A model generated the notes under the pieces. That model saw only the letters and a list, made by a program, of their open reading frames with translations, had not been told where the DNA came from and searched no databases. From positions 1 through 53,171 of the forward strand of contig CALVCQ010000013.1 in the NCBI GenBank assembly GCA_944326115.1: a stretch of DNA of 53,171 bases. Direction: 5' to 3'. A program made the translations under genes and the position numbers. This stretch comes from Candidatus Gastranaerophilales bacterium. Lineage in GTDB: Bacteria > Cyanobacteriota > Vampirovibrionia > Gastranaerophilales > Gastranaerophilaceae. Shown piece by piece: positions 26,330 through 35,018 of this stretch. The number at the start of each line of letters is the position of its first letter. Position 1 is the first letter of the stretch.

Positions 26330-26653
26330 TCAATACTTAAATGAACGTTCAATATTCTTTTGCAGCATTTGATCACAGGACTGATATTCGGTATCAATCA
26401 TTTTGAGCTTGTTTTGATATTGCTGCATTTGCATATCAAGCTTCTTTTCCATCTGGTTTAAACGTTCTTTGCGGGCTTCAAGCTTTTTCACCATAGGATC
26501 ATCAGAATCAAGATCCGTCCCGACATTTAATAAATCCGTACAGGTTTTTGACAGGTTCATCTTTGCTTCGGTAATCAATTGTATTTTATACTCCAGATCA
26601 AGTCTGTAAGCATTCAAATACATCAATCTTAATTGTGATGTTGCCATTCCCAT
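26330..26653 (-). CDS. short MGMA-type protein (ends only, no central domain)
   Basis: A 107-residue all-helical protein. It begins MGMATSQLRLMYLNAYRLDL, matching the N-terminus of the two large proteins upstream (MGMAASQARYLxLTARKTNV), and ends LKMIDTEYQSCDQMLQKNIE plus RSFKY, matching their C-terminal helix (QLDTEQxAxxTE ... DKNxxxxFKTF). It therefore looks like the minimal form: N-helix, coiled coil and C-helix with no variable middle. Ribosome site is weak (AAGGGTGGAC). It is the last gene of the leftward cluster. Unrecognised family. Confidence 0.75.
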   Translation of the reverse strand: MGMATSQLRLMYLNAYRLDLEYKIQLITEAKMNLSKTCTDLLNVGTDLDSDDPMVKKLEARKERLNQMEKKLDMQMQQYQNKLKMIDTEYQSCDQMLQKNIERSFKY

Positions 26654-26687
26654 TGCGGGTCCACCCTTATCTAGTACTTACTTTTTA

Positions 26688-26960
26688 CTATCTTTGTATG
26701 TTGAGTTTGTTTCCTCTTAAGAAAACATGCTCATTGTTTTCTGCAATCAACTGTTCCATTTGATTAAGTTTGTACATTTGATAATTTACTCTGTATTTGG
26801 CCATTTTAAGCTTTCTGTTCATGGTCAAATAATCTTTAATCATAGTTACAATCTGATTAGCAAATGTTTGCAGCGGATTGTGTCTTCTAAAGTACGCCAT
26901 TAAGTAGCCAAAGAAGTTCACTATCTTCTGCAAATTTAACATTAGTGCATCTTGAAACAA
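26688..26960 (-). CDS. small helical protein in MGMA cluster
   Basis: A 90-residue, basic, all-helical protein (LQKIVNFFGYLMAYFRRHNP ... MAKYRVNYQMYKLNQMEQLI). I prefer TTG at 26960 because AAGGAG lies 6 bases upstream; GTG at 26978 has no site and ATG at 26942 is possible. It lacks the MGMA start but lies between the Gly-rich protein and the short MGMA protein, 34 bases from the latter, so it probably belongs to the same system. Size and helicity would fit a chaperone or small subunit. Function unknown. Confidence 0.65.
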   Translation of the reverse strand: MFQDALMLNLQKIVNFFGYLMAYFRRHNPLQTFANQIVTMIKDYLTMNRKLKMAKYRVNYQMYKLNQMEQLIAENNEHVFLRGNKLNIQR

Positions 26961-27345
26961 TGTTGACTCCTTGTCCACTAATTTGGACCTACACTACAAT
27001 AAAAACAGAACATTCAATATTATTGCTTTAAATTATCAGAAAATTAATAATTCTTAATATATAAAGTTAATATTTGAATTGCCTGCAGCTTTTATTAAAG
27101 CAAGACAATTTTTGTGTTCTGATATATTAGTCGACATTTTTTTATAATTCTTGAATATATTAGGGTGAAAAAGAAAGGAATTGTAATAAAAAGTTACAAT
27201 TCTTTTAATCATGCTCAATATAAATATTTTATCAAACAAAGTTGTATTAAATTTTCTTATATATGTCAGAATATTCATAAATTTATTAATATCATTAATC
27301 TCAGATTATTACTATGCAATAAAGAAGCAGGATTATAGTTAATGA
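26961..27345. other. gap inside the MGMA cluster
   Basis: AT-rich, no convincing gene. A 74-codon minus-strand frame (27054-27278) has no ribosome site and low complexity; I leave it out. The gap may hold a separate promoter for the two small genes downstream. Confidence 0.4.
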
Positions 27346-28173
27346 TTACATATTTTGTACCTGCTTGCTGTCACCTTCAATATCATTTTTGAGCATTTTC
27401 TTAACAATATCGCCCTGTGTATCAAGCATTTTTACTACTGTTTCGATATTTCTTACTTTGTTTGAAAGGATTGTATCGGCATTTGACAGAATATTGCCCG
27501 AAATATTCTGATAAGCCGCTAAACCCGCAGAAGTAGTACCCTGCAACAAATTACCCAAAACTGTTGCCCCGAGACCAAATCCGCCCAGATACGGTGCCAT
27601 AGCCTGTACTACACCTGCTACACCGGAAACAACACCTGCAGTCGGTAATAACCAGCTTGTGCCAGGGACACCAAAACCTGTTGCTACGCCTGCACCGTAT
27701 GCAGCAGCGTTTAGTCCTACTGAGCCGCCTATACTGCTGGCTGAATAAAGACTGGATGCACCTCCTGTAACTGTGCCGTCAGAATAACTCGTATCCATAC
27801 CGAATCCCCATGCTATCGGTGCAGCGCCGCTTGGGAAACCCGGGTAGTTGCCGAGGTCTGTAATGCCAAAAGCAGCAGACCCGCTGTCCAGAATAGAGTT
27901 TCCTCCGCTTATAGGCGACCAGTAGGATGTGCCGGGTATGTTCATTGTAGTATTACCGCCCATGACCGGCATAAATGCACTTGGTGAAATCAGCCGTGCT
28001 ATTTGCCACAAAAAACTTCCTGCTGTTCCAAAACCGGCACCATCCAGAGATGAACCGCTTACTGTAATATCTCTTAATCTGTCATAAGTTTCAAATAACT
28101 GTGCTTTTGCATCTGAACTTGCTTTGCTGAATTTATTTGCTATTACAAGATAACCATCGTTTTTGTAAGACAT
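27346..28173 (-). CDS. Gly/Ala/Ser-rich hydrophobic protein with helical ends
   Basis: A 275-residue protein with a charged helical N-terminus (about 1-40), a long Gly/Ala/Ser/Pro-rich middle (45-220) with hydrophobic stretches (GVPGTSWLLPTAGVVSGVAG, YLGGFGLGATVLGNLLQG), and a charged C-terminal helix (SNADTILSNKVRNIETVVKM). This plan resembles secreted pore-forming or filament proteins, though I cannot place it in a family. GAGGTTACG precedes the ATG. It follows the 324-residue MGMA protein by 35 bases and is likely in one operon with it. Confidence 0.72.
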   Translation of the reverse strand: MSYKNDGYLVIANKFSKASSDAKAQLFETYDRLRDITVSGSSLDGAGFGTAGSFLWQIARLISPSAFMPVMGGNTTMNIPGTSYWSPISGGNSILDSGSAAFGITDLGNYPGFPSGAAPIAWGFGMDTSYSDGTVTGGASSLYSASSIGGSVGLNAAAYGAGVATGFGVPGTSWLLPTAGVVSGVAGVVQAMAPYLGGFGLGATVLGNLLQGTTSAGLAAYQNISGNILSNADTILSNKVRNIETVVKMLDTQGDIVKKMLKNDIEGDSKQVQNM

Positions 28174-28208
28174 CGTAACCTCGCATATCTGTTTTATAAA
28201 ATGTTTAA

Positions 28209-29183
28209 TTATTGAAATGTTTTAAATACATTATCAACGTTTTTATCAATAACTTTCTTGACAGAATCAAGTTCTGTTTGAAGTGCTTCCTGCTCAGTAT
28301 CAAGCTGTTTTAGACGAAGTTCCAGAGTTCTGTCTGTTTGTTGAAGCTCCTCTGTTTTTGCATTTATATCAGCAATTTCTTTTTCGTAGTTTGCCTTATC
28401 TACGTTATATTGATCCATTGCCGCATTATATCCCTGTTCATCATATTCCTGAACAGGCGTAAGCGAAACATTTCTCTGATTTCCTGTTGAATCAGTCCAG
28501 TACATAGAGTTATAAATGCCGCCTTCTGATTCGCCTAAAGTTGCATTTTGTATTGTTTCATTTACTGTTTCAGTTCCGCCAATAGATGTAAATAAAGCAA
28601 TATTTTGCAAGTCTGTTGATTCGGTATTAAAGCCGGATTTTGTTGCATTTATATAGTAAGTACAACCGTTAGACGGGTTTGTAAATGTATAATATTTGTC
28701 AGCAGTTGACATTTCTTCTTCGTAAGGATAATTTGAAGTTTTATTCAAATTATTTATAAGTGTTGAGCCGACTGTTGTTTCTTCTAAATCGTATATTGTG
28801 CCGTTACTTAATTGTATTTTTAGTTTATCGCCGGATTTAAATACTGATAATTCCTGATTATCAGAACAAGCGTAATTTATTATATTTTTAGTATAAGATA
28901 TATCAACAGAATATGTTTCCGGAGATGTACCGTTTGGCTGAATATTTTTTACTGTTACTTTGCCGTCGGATGACATCGGATCACTGTACTGATAAGCATC
29001 TGTATAATAATCATTTTGTGTGGGTGCAACCGGTGTATCCAGCGAGAGCAATCTTCTAAAAAGCCCCGCGCTTTCATTTGCAAGAGCAGTCCTCTGCTGA
29101 TTTACCTGCTGTCCTTCATATTCTACATTGGTTTTTCTTGCTGTCAGACCTAAATATCTTGCCTGAGATGCTGCCATACCCAT
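28209..29183 (-). CDS. MGMA-type protein 2: conserved helical ends, variable middle
   Basis: A 324-residue protein homologous to the 353-residue gene upstream. The first 45 residues (MGMAASQARYLGLTARKTNV, then EYEGQQVNQQRTALANESAG) are almost identical to that protein. The last 75 (YEKEIADINAKTEELQQT, LKQLDTEQEALQTELDSVKK, VIDKNVDNVFKTFQ) are close and coiled coil. The middle (about 55-245) is beta-rich, Thr/Asn/Ser-rich and much more variable, with YYTFTNPSNGCTYYINATKS recognisable in both. There is no Sec signal peptide. GGAGATATAGA precedes the ATG. Terminal helices around a variable domain recall flagellin-like or other self-assembling secreted proteins, but this is structural analogy only. 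Confidence 0.8.
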   Translation of the reverse strand: MGMAASQARYLGLTARKTNVEYEGQQVNQQRTALANESAGLFRRLLSLDTPVAPTQNDYYTDAYQYSDPMSSDGKVTVKNIQPNGTSPETYSVDISYTKNIINYACSDNQELSVFKSGDKLKIQLSNGTIYDLEETTVGSTLINNLNKTSNYPYEEEMSTADKYYTFTNPSNGCTYYINATKSGFNTESTDLQNIALFTSIGGTETVNETIQNATLGESEGGIYNSMYWTDSTGNQRNVSLTPVQEYDEQGYNAAMDQYNVDKANYEKEIADINAKTEELQQTDRTLELRLKQLDTEQEALQTELDSVKKVIDKNVDNVFKTFQ

Positions 29184-29426
29184 ATTCTATATCTCCATTC
29201 TAACTGCTAACCTATTTTAATTTAATTATCCTTGTGTAAATGTCACGATCTTTCAGATTAATATTAAGATTTATTACTTTTATTATAAAGTGTATATCAT
29301 GCTTTTTTAAAGCCTCTGAATCCAAAAATACTTTATTTGATGTACTCTGATTTTAATAAAAAACAGACTTTCCTGAGACTTTCTTTCAAGAATTCTTTAT
29401 CGGAAAGTCTGTTATAAATCGGAGTA

Positions 29427-30488
29427 TTATGCAAATGTTTTAAATGTTTCTTCAATGTTTTTATCAATAACTTTCTTAACCGCATCCATTTCTGTTTGTA
29501 TTGCCTGTTGTTCTGTATCTAACTGGTCAAGATGCAATTCAAGAGTTTTATCCTGCTGCTGAATTACAGTAGTTTGTGCATTTATATCAGCAACTGTTTT
29601 TTCATATATAGCTTTTTCTGCTGTATATGTAGCCATTGCTGCATCATAAGCTTCTTCATCCTGAACAGTTTGTTGTGTGAGAATATATGTTTCGCCTGTT
29701 GGATTTCCATTTTCGTCAAGGACAGTCAATGATTCATATCTGCCTGTACCGTCATTGGCTTGATTTAATCTTACATTTTGAGAAGTTCTTTCTGATTTTG
29801 CTGCACCTTCTACAGAGTAAGCTTCAAGATTCGGTGCATTTGTTCCCATATAAGTAGTGAAAAATGTATCAGGGTTAGGTTCTGTACCTGCACCTGCAGG
29901 GATATAGTATGTTAAACCTGTTGAAGGAACAGTAAATTGAAAATAATATTCGTCATCTGTATATTTATTATCTGTTCCTCCGGTCTGTTCTTTGTAACTA
30001 TCATTTATAGCTTTTGTAACAGACGTATTTTTAATAGGACCGGTAATTGTATAAGGACCGGCTGTTCCTATGTTTATTGTATAGTTTTTACTATTCTCTG
30101 CCGGAGGGTTAATTGTATATGTGCTATTTGAACCCTGAGCGGTTTTTGTAAATGTTACCGGATTAGCTGATAAATAAGTTGATTTTTCAGTCATTTCAAC
30201 AGTCGCATATATACCGTTGCCTTCTGCAGTTTTTTCGTCATCAATATAAATAGCTTCTATTACAGTACTTTCTGTTCTGGATGGCTCTGTAAATGTATAA
30301 TAAGTCTTTGTATAATCAGTAGCAACCGGAGGTGTAGGTACTTCCAATGCAAGCATCTGGTTGAACAAACCTGCACTCTGGTTTGCAAGAGCCGTTCTTT
30401 CCTGGTTGACCTGTTGTCCTTCATATTCTACATTGGTCTTTCTTGCTGTTAAGCTTAAATATCTGGCCTGTGATGCTGCCATTCCCAT
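29427..30488 (-). CDS. MGMA-type protein 1: conserved helical ends, variable middle
   Basis: A 353-residue protein, the first gene of the leftward cluster, with AAAGGAG 8 bases before the ATG. N-terminal helix MGMAASQARYLSLTARKTNV plus EYEGQQVNQERTALANQSAG; C-terminal coiled coil YEKTVADINAQTTVIQQQ, LDQLDTEQQAIQTEMDAVKK, VIDKNIEETFKTFA. The middle is Thr/Pro/Asn-rich beta-type sequence with FTVPSTGLTYYIPAGAG. There is no signal peptide or membrane segment. A 243-base gap separates it from the next gene, so the two may have separate promoters. Paralogous to 28209-29183. Function unknown; see findings. Confidence 0.82.
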   Translation of the reverse strand: MGMAASQARYLSLTARKTNVEYEGQQVNQERTALANQSAGLFNQMLALEVPTPPVATDYTKTYYTFTEPSRTESTVIEAIYIDDEKTAEGNGIYATVEMTEKSTYLSANPVTFTKTAQGSNSTYTINPPAENSKNYTINIGTAGPYTITGPIKNTSVTKAINDSYKEQTGGTDNKYTDDEYYFQFTVPSTGLTYYIPAGAGTEPNPDTFFTTYMGTNAPNLEAYSVEGAAKSERTSQNVRLNQANDGTGRYESLTVLDENGNPTGETYILTQQTVQDEEAYDAAMATYTAEKAIYEKTVADINAQTTVIQQQDKTLELHLDQLDTEQQAIQTEMDAVKKVIDKNIEETFKTFA

Positions 30489-31008
30489 AGCTAATACTCC
30501 TTTGGATTTTGCATATCTGGTATTATAATCGGCATACTTTTCAAAAAACTTTAGAGATTTAGTTTAAAATGTTACAAAATCTTTACATACTGACTAAAAT
30601 AATACTTAAAATCTTTTATAAAAGCTTACTAACCTGCTTTATCTTCTTAATGATTTTAGAAAAAATGTCAAAATTAGTTCTTGCATTTTTTTCTTGTTAC
30701 TGTACTCAGCAGGAACATGTACAATTCTAAGCGAAGCGCACCCAAAGGAAACCCTGATACATACAGGTACAAGCGAGGTCGCACTCAGACAGTATAAAGT
30801 ATTAAAATGATAACTAATCCATATCGATGTTGCTAAAAACTAAATCAAATTTTATCCGGAAGTTGAAGCAATAATAAAAACAATAAAAGATGTCACAGAG
30901 CGTATTGAATCAAAATGTAAGCTTATTAATGGAGGAAAGTTTATATGATAAATAAAAATATAAGCTGAAACATTCATTCAAATTAAAAAAATAATGTATA
31001 ATTAAACC
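30489..31008. other. 520-bp intergenic stretch with gene remnants
   Basis: Between the divergent MGMA cluster and the MCE gene. It has a GC-richer patch at 30725-30790 and a decayed coding stretch at 30826-30948 (listed separately). The first 170 bases are AT-rich and probably contain the promoter of the MGMA cluster. Confidence 0.5.
30826..30948 (+). pseudogene. decayed gene fragment
   Basis: In one frame this reads DVAKN, stop, then FYPEVEAIIKTIKDVTER and IESKCKLINGGKFI, stop. The 3' end overlaps a strong ribosome site (GGAGGAAAG) leading to an 8-codon frame at 30944. It looks like the tail of a lost gene followed by the lost start of another. Parent family unknown. Confidence 0.4.
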
Positions 31009-31620
31009 ATGAAAAAATATTCTATATGGCTTACAGAACTTTTAATATGGGGATTGATTATTTTCTCGGCGCTGTTTATCAGCTTATTTGTATATACAAA
31101 AAATACAAGAGAAAATTACACATATTATGTTTTTTTTAACGATGTAGACGGTTTGATTAAAGGTTCTCCTGTAAAAATACAGGGGTATCAGGTTGGATAT
31201 GTATCAAATATTTCGCTTGTTAATGATGAGGTATTTATTACATTTATTATCACAGAAAAAGATGTTGCTATGCCCGAAAAAATGGCTGCAACTATTGCGT
31301 TTACAGGAATGGGCGGTTCAAAATCATTAGAACTGTTCGTCCCTGAAAAGGGTTCAAAAATAAATAATTATATAACAGCAATTGAGCCAAGAAGACTTCA
31401 GGATTTTTACGTGTATCAGAATCAAATTGCCAATAACTTAATAATAATGACAACACAGTTTATGGAGCTTGCTGATGACAAACGGATAAACTGGTTGAAA
31501 AATTTTATTAAAGAGCCTACCATGCTTAATGATATTCACCGAACTCTTGATACTGTACAAAAAAATGAGCAATCCTTTATTGATCAGAGGAGAAAATATG
31601 ACAATGCTAACCGTAAATAA
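31009..31620 (+). CDS. MCE/MlaD-domain lipid-transport protein
   Basis: A 203-residue protein with an N-terminal membrane anchor (residues 8-28, TELLIWGLIIFSALFISLFV) and an MCE domain (about 38-118): YYVFFNDVDGLIKGSPVKIQ, GYQVGYVSNISL, ending GSKSLELFVPEKG. MCE proteins form hexameric rings that move lipids between inner and outer membranes. Usually an MlaE permease and MlaF ATPase are next to it; here none is in the window. The C-terminal 70 residues are helical. Its end overlaps the upp start by 23 bases. Confidence 0.85.
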   Translation: MKKYSIWLTELLIWGLIIFSALFISLFVYTKNTRENYTYYVFFNDVDGLIKGSPVKIQGYQVGYVSNISLVNDEVFITFIITEKDVAMPEKMAATIAFTGMGGSKSLELFVPEKGSKINNYITAIEPRRLQDFYVYQNQIANNLIIMTTQFMELADDKRINWLKNFIKEPTMLNDIHRTLDTVQKNEQSFIDQRRKYDNANRK

Positions 31621-32266
31621 TGTTACTACTGTATGTCACCCGCTTTGTGAACACAATCTCGGTATAATCAGAGATAAAGATATTAACTCGGACTGCTTTA
31701 AAAACTCAATGCGACGTCTGTCCACAATACTCATATTAGAAGCAACAAAAGATTTGCCGTTAAAGAAATATACCGTTCAAACACCATTAACAAGTTGCAA
31801 GGTAAATAAAATAAATGATGAATATAAAATTATTTTTGCTCCGATATTAAGAGCAGGACTGGCCATTTCCGATGTGGCAAGTGAAATTATTCCGGATGCA
31901 AGTATTCAGCATATAGGAATGTACAGAGATGAAGCAACACTGGAACCTGTATGGTACTACGACAAGACCCCTGTAAGTTATCAAAATCCTGAAAATATAA
32001 AAGTATTTATTCTTGATCCGATGCTGGCTACGGGAAATTCTGCTCATGCTGCTGTATCATTATTTTTAAAAAAAGGTATAAATATAAAAAACATAGTATT
32101 TGTGTGCATATTAAGCTCTCCGAAAGGAATAAATCTGCTTACAAAAGATTTTCCTGATTTAAGAATCATTACTGCAAAAACAGACGACAGACTTAATGAA
32201 AAAGGTTATATAGTTCCGGGATTGGGTGATGCCGGAGACAGACTGTTTAACACTTTTGAGAAATAA
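31598..32266 (+). CDS. upp: uracil phosphoribosyltransferase
   Basis: Converts uracil and PRPP to UMP in pyrimidine salvage. The 222-residue protein has HPLCEHNLGIIRDKD, PILRAGLAISD, HIGMYRDEATLEPVWYY, the PRPP loop VFILDPMLATGNSA and the uracil-binding end GYIVPGLGDAGDRLF. I choose ATG 31598 because AGAGGAG lies 6 bases before it; a longer frame from 31529 is inside the MCE gene. It overlaps the MCE gene by 23 bases and is followed after one base by pgeF, so the three are coupled. Confidence 0.96.
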   Translation: MTMLTVNNVTTVCHPLCEHNLGIIRDKDINSDCFKNSMRRLSTILILEATKDLPLKKYTVQTPLTSCKVNKINDEYKIIFAPILRAGLAISDVASEIIPDASIQHIGMYRDEATLEPVWYYDKTPVSYQNPENIKVFILDPMLATGNSAHAAVSLFLKKGINIKNIVFVCILSSPKGINLLTKDFPDLRIITAKTDDRLNEKGYIVPGLGDAGDRLFNTFEK

Positions 32267-32267
32267 A

Positions 32268-33014
32268 ATGTTCTACTTTGAAACAATTAATAACAAAAAA
32301 ATCTTAAAATCAGATTATTTAACAAGAGCACTGCATTTATTCACAACCAGAGAATCCGTTGTAACTCCCAAAAATATAAGCAGTCTGAAGGAAATTTGTA
32401 AAAATAATCTAGAAGAAATAGTAAAATATTTAAATGTAAAAAAAGAAAACATAATTACTCCTGTACAAACACATTCATCTAATATACAAATTGCTAAAAA
32501 AGGACATACATATCAGGATACAGACGCATTAATTGTTGAGGACACCGATGTTGCTATTATGCTCAATTTTGCAGATTGTACGCCCGTAATTTTATATGAT
32601 GAAATAAATAATGTAGGTGCTGTTATACATGCAGGCTGGCGGGGCACTGCGTCTCAAATAGTACCCAAAACTATACGTTATATGCTTCATCGTTACTCAA
32701 CTAACACAAAAGACCTTGTTGCAATAATAGGTCCGGCAATATCAATAAATAATTACGAAGTGGATAAAAATGTTTTTGATAAAATCACAAAAACATTAAA
32801 TTTTGCTTATACTGACTATTTTATACAAGACAGCATAAACGGCAAATACAAAATTGATTTGAAAACAGTTAATTACCATCAGTTAGAGGAACTAGGCGTG
32901 TTGAGAATTGACAAGTGTGAATATTGTACTTATGATTCAATTGATGTATTCTTTTCATACAGAAGAGAAAAAGGTGAAACAGCAAGACACAGTGCATTGC
33001 TAAAATTAAATTAG
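32268..33014 (+). CDS. pgeF: PgeF/YfiH (LACC1-family) purine nucleoside phosphorylase-like enzyme
   Basis: A 248-residue member of the YfiH/LACC1 family, copper/zinc-type enzymes acting on purine nucleosides and also reported to edit peptidoglycan precursors. Metal ligands are visible: His69 (TPVQTHSSN), Cys104 (NFADCTPVIL) and His121 (VIHAGWRGTAS). GPAISINNYEV and CTYDSIDVFFSYRRE with GETARHSALL complete the signature. The start is ATG at 32268, one base after the upp stop and without its own ribosome site, so translation is coupled to upp. Pairing with upp fits a nucleobase salvage role. Confidence 0.93.
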   Translation: MFYFETINNKKILKSDYLTRALHLFTTRESVVTPKNISSLKEICKNNLEEIVKYLNVKKENIITPVQTHSSNIQIAKKGHTYQDTDALIVEDTDVAIMLNFADCTPVILYDEINNVGAVIHAGWRGTASQIVPKTIRYMLHRYSTNTKDLVAIIGPAISINNYEVDKNVFDKITKTLNFAYTDYFIQDSINGKYKIDLKTVNYHQLEELGVLRIDKCEYCTYDSIDVFFSYRREKGETARHSALLKLN

Positions 33015-33047
33015 AAATTAGATTATAAATAATACGGGGAGTTTTAA

Positions 33048-34358
33048 ATGTCAGTAATAGATAAATTATCTACAATAAGTGATACGTTAAGCAGTATATT
33101 TCAATATGCGCAAAAAAATCCTGAAATTAAAGAGGATTTCGATGAGTATTTAAAAACAATAGGTGCGTATAATATTGCTCAGTCTGAATTAAACTCGATT
33201 CTTGTTACTTATGTTTTTGAAAGAAATTTTCATAAAGGTGAAGATTCTGTATTTTCAATGTTTTTAAAAGATAATACAAATATTGATTCAACAACAAAGA
33301 ATCTGGTTGAATCTTTGCAAAACGCAATAGATGCACTGTTTGAAGTAAAAAATGTACACAAAAACGGATTTGATCTTTATAATCTTGTAAATGAAAAAAA
33401 ATATTTTGCAATGCCTCTTGTAAAAATGAGCCATCTAAAAGGCATATACAGAGGAAACTATATGCTTGCAAGAATTTTTCCTTATGAAAATGAATATTAT
33501 ATAATTGAAATCAGAGAAACTTATTCTTCTCTAGATAAAGATAAAGTACTAAAATATGCAGTAGCTAAAATTATTGAACAACCTGAAAATTTATATAAAG
33601 ATAATGAAGAAAAATTGTCGGAAATAGAAGATGAAATAGCTAAATTTTACAACAAATTCGAAAGCTGTTTCGGTACTGATGAAGTGGTGACTACAAATGA
33701 ATTTGTTGACAAATTAATCAGTGATTTCAACGATTATTATTTTGATTCGTCTAAAAATACTGATGAAATAAAAGAATTAATAAAACCTGTTGAAAAATAT
33801 GCATATTTTAAAGTTCCGGAATTCAACAGCAGTTATGACAATTATATTGAATCATCTATGGCAGGATTTGCCAGCCACAGTTCAAAATATGATGTTGGAG
33901 TAATTTTTGATAATGAACTTGGAATGTTCATTGTTCCTTTCTACGGTACATTATGCCACATTATGGAAATTGATAACTACAAGGAAATTTCCGGATGGGA
34001 AGAATGTATTAAAGCGTTTATAGAAAACGACAAAATTCCGGCAAAACTTGTACAAAGAATAGCAAATAAATATCCGTCATTTATCGATAAATTGAATGAA
34101 GTATACAATACAGACAAAACTCTGGATGAATATTTAGAAGAATATAAAATACATTATCTGAAAGATAAGATTTATTCACCGACCAGTGTCCTGTATGCCT
34201 CCAAGTCTTTTAGTGATTTAATGGGATTTATCCCTGGCGAAGAACGGCTTAAAGCGCAAAAAATTCAAGAAGAGCACGGTAAAACTATAGGAAGAAATGA
34301 TCCATGCCCGTGCGGAAGCGGAAAAAAATATAAAAAATGTTGCGGTGCTGTGTTATAA
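33048..34358 (+). CDS. hypothetical protein with C-terminal SEC-C zinc motif
   Basis: A 436-residue cytoplasmic protein. Only the last 25 residues are recognisable: [20 protein letters not shown], a SEC-C zinc-binding motif (as at the end of SecA) which binds SecB or ribosomes in other proteins. The remaining 400 residues are acidic, mixed alpha/beta, without membrane segments or known motifs. GGGGAG precedes the ATG. It lies between pgeF and the UDG gene in the same direction with short gaps (33 bases each side). Confidence 0.85.
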   Translation: MSVIDKLSTISDTLSSIFQYAQKNPEIKEDFDEYLKTIGAYNIAQSELNSILVTYVFERNFHKGEDSVFSMFLKDNTNIDSTTKNLVESLQNAIDALFEVKNVHKNGFDLYNLVNEKKYFAMPLVKMSHLKGIYRGNYMLARIFPYENEYYIIEIRETYSSLDKDKVLKYAVAKIIEQPENLYKDNEEKLSEIEDEIAKFYNKFESCFGTDEVVTTNEFVDKLISDFNDYYFDSSKNTDEIKELIKPVEKYAYFKVPEFNSSYDNYIESSMAGFASHSSKYDVGVIFDNELGMFIVPFYGTLCHIMEIDNYKEISGWEECIKAFIENDKIPAKLVQRIANKYPSFIDKLNEVYNTDKTLDEYLEEYKIHYLKDKIYSPTSVLYASKSFSDLMGFIPGEERLKAQKIQEEHGKTIGRNDPCPCGSGKKYKKCCGAVL

Positions 34359-34391
34359 TAGATATATGGTCTATTGTAAAAAGGTTTCAAA

Positions 34392-35018
34392 ATGAATCAC
34401 TTACTTACTCAAATTGAGTGCAAAAGTAAAGAGATAAAAGTTGCTGCATTAAAGGAGTTAAAAAACGTATGTCAGCAATGCAGAGCCTGTGAGTTATATA
34501 AAACAAGAACCTGTGTCGTATTTTCAGACGGTTCACCGGACGCAAAAATAATGCTGATAGGAGAAGCACCGGGCGCTGATGAAGATGCTACAGGTAAACC
34601 GTTTGTTGGAAGGGCTGGGCAGCTGCTAAATCAATTTTTGGTAGAATCAGGTATAGACAGGCAAAAAGATTTATACATTTGTAATACATTAAAATGCCGC
34701 CCGCCGCAGAATAGAGTTCCGACAAATGAAGAGAAACAGGCATGTCAGGCATATTTGTTCGGTCAAATATCAATAGTAAAACCCCGAATAATCCTTTTGT
34801 GCGGCACCACTGCAGCACAATCGTTCATAGAACAGGATATAAAAATTTCTTCAATAAGAGGCAAGTGGCTCAATATTTTTGAACATATAGAAACAATGGC
34901 AATATTTCATCCTTCCTATTTACTGCGGAATCATTCTACAGAAATAGGAAGCCCGAGGTGGCTTATGAAAAATGATCTTATGAATGTTAAAAATAAATTA
35001 TTAGAGATATCAGATTAA
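34392..35018 (+). CDS. udg: family 4 uracil-DNA glycosylase (Fe-S)
   Basis: A 208-residue DNA-repair enzyme removing uracil from DNA. It has the family-4 motif GEAPGADEDATGKPFVGRAG (57-76), the second motif HPSYLLRN, and the four cysteines of a 4Fe-4S cluster: Cys30 and Cys33 (CRAC), then Cys in TLKCRPPQNR and in EEKQACQAYL. Residues 1-25 are an extra N-terminal helix. No clear ribosome site precedes the ATG. Its stop overlaps the convergent MATE gene by 4 bases. Confidence 0.94.
   Translation: MNHLLTQIECKSKEIKVAALKELKNVCQQCRACELYKTRTCVVFSDGSPDAKIMLIGEAPGADEDATGKPFVGRAGQLLNQFLVESGIDRQKDLYICNTLKCRPPQNRVPTNEEKQACQAYLFGQISIVKPRIILLCGTTAAQSFIEQDIKISSIRGKWLNIFEHIETMAIFHPSYLLRNHSTEIGSPRWLMKNDLMNVKNKLLEISD

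Noticed and set aside
27054-27278. 74-codon minus-strand frame in the MGMA cluster
   Set aside because: No ribosome site, low-complexity Phe/Ile/Asn content and no match to neighbours' features.
26330-30488. Flagellin or hook proteins
   Set aside because: The end-conserved plan is similar, but the terminal sequences do not match flagellin D0/D1 signatures and no flagellar genes are nearby.
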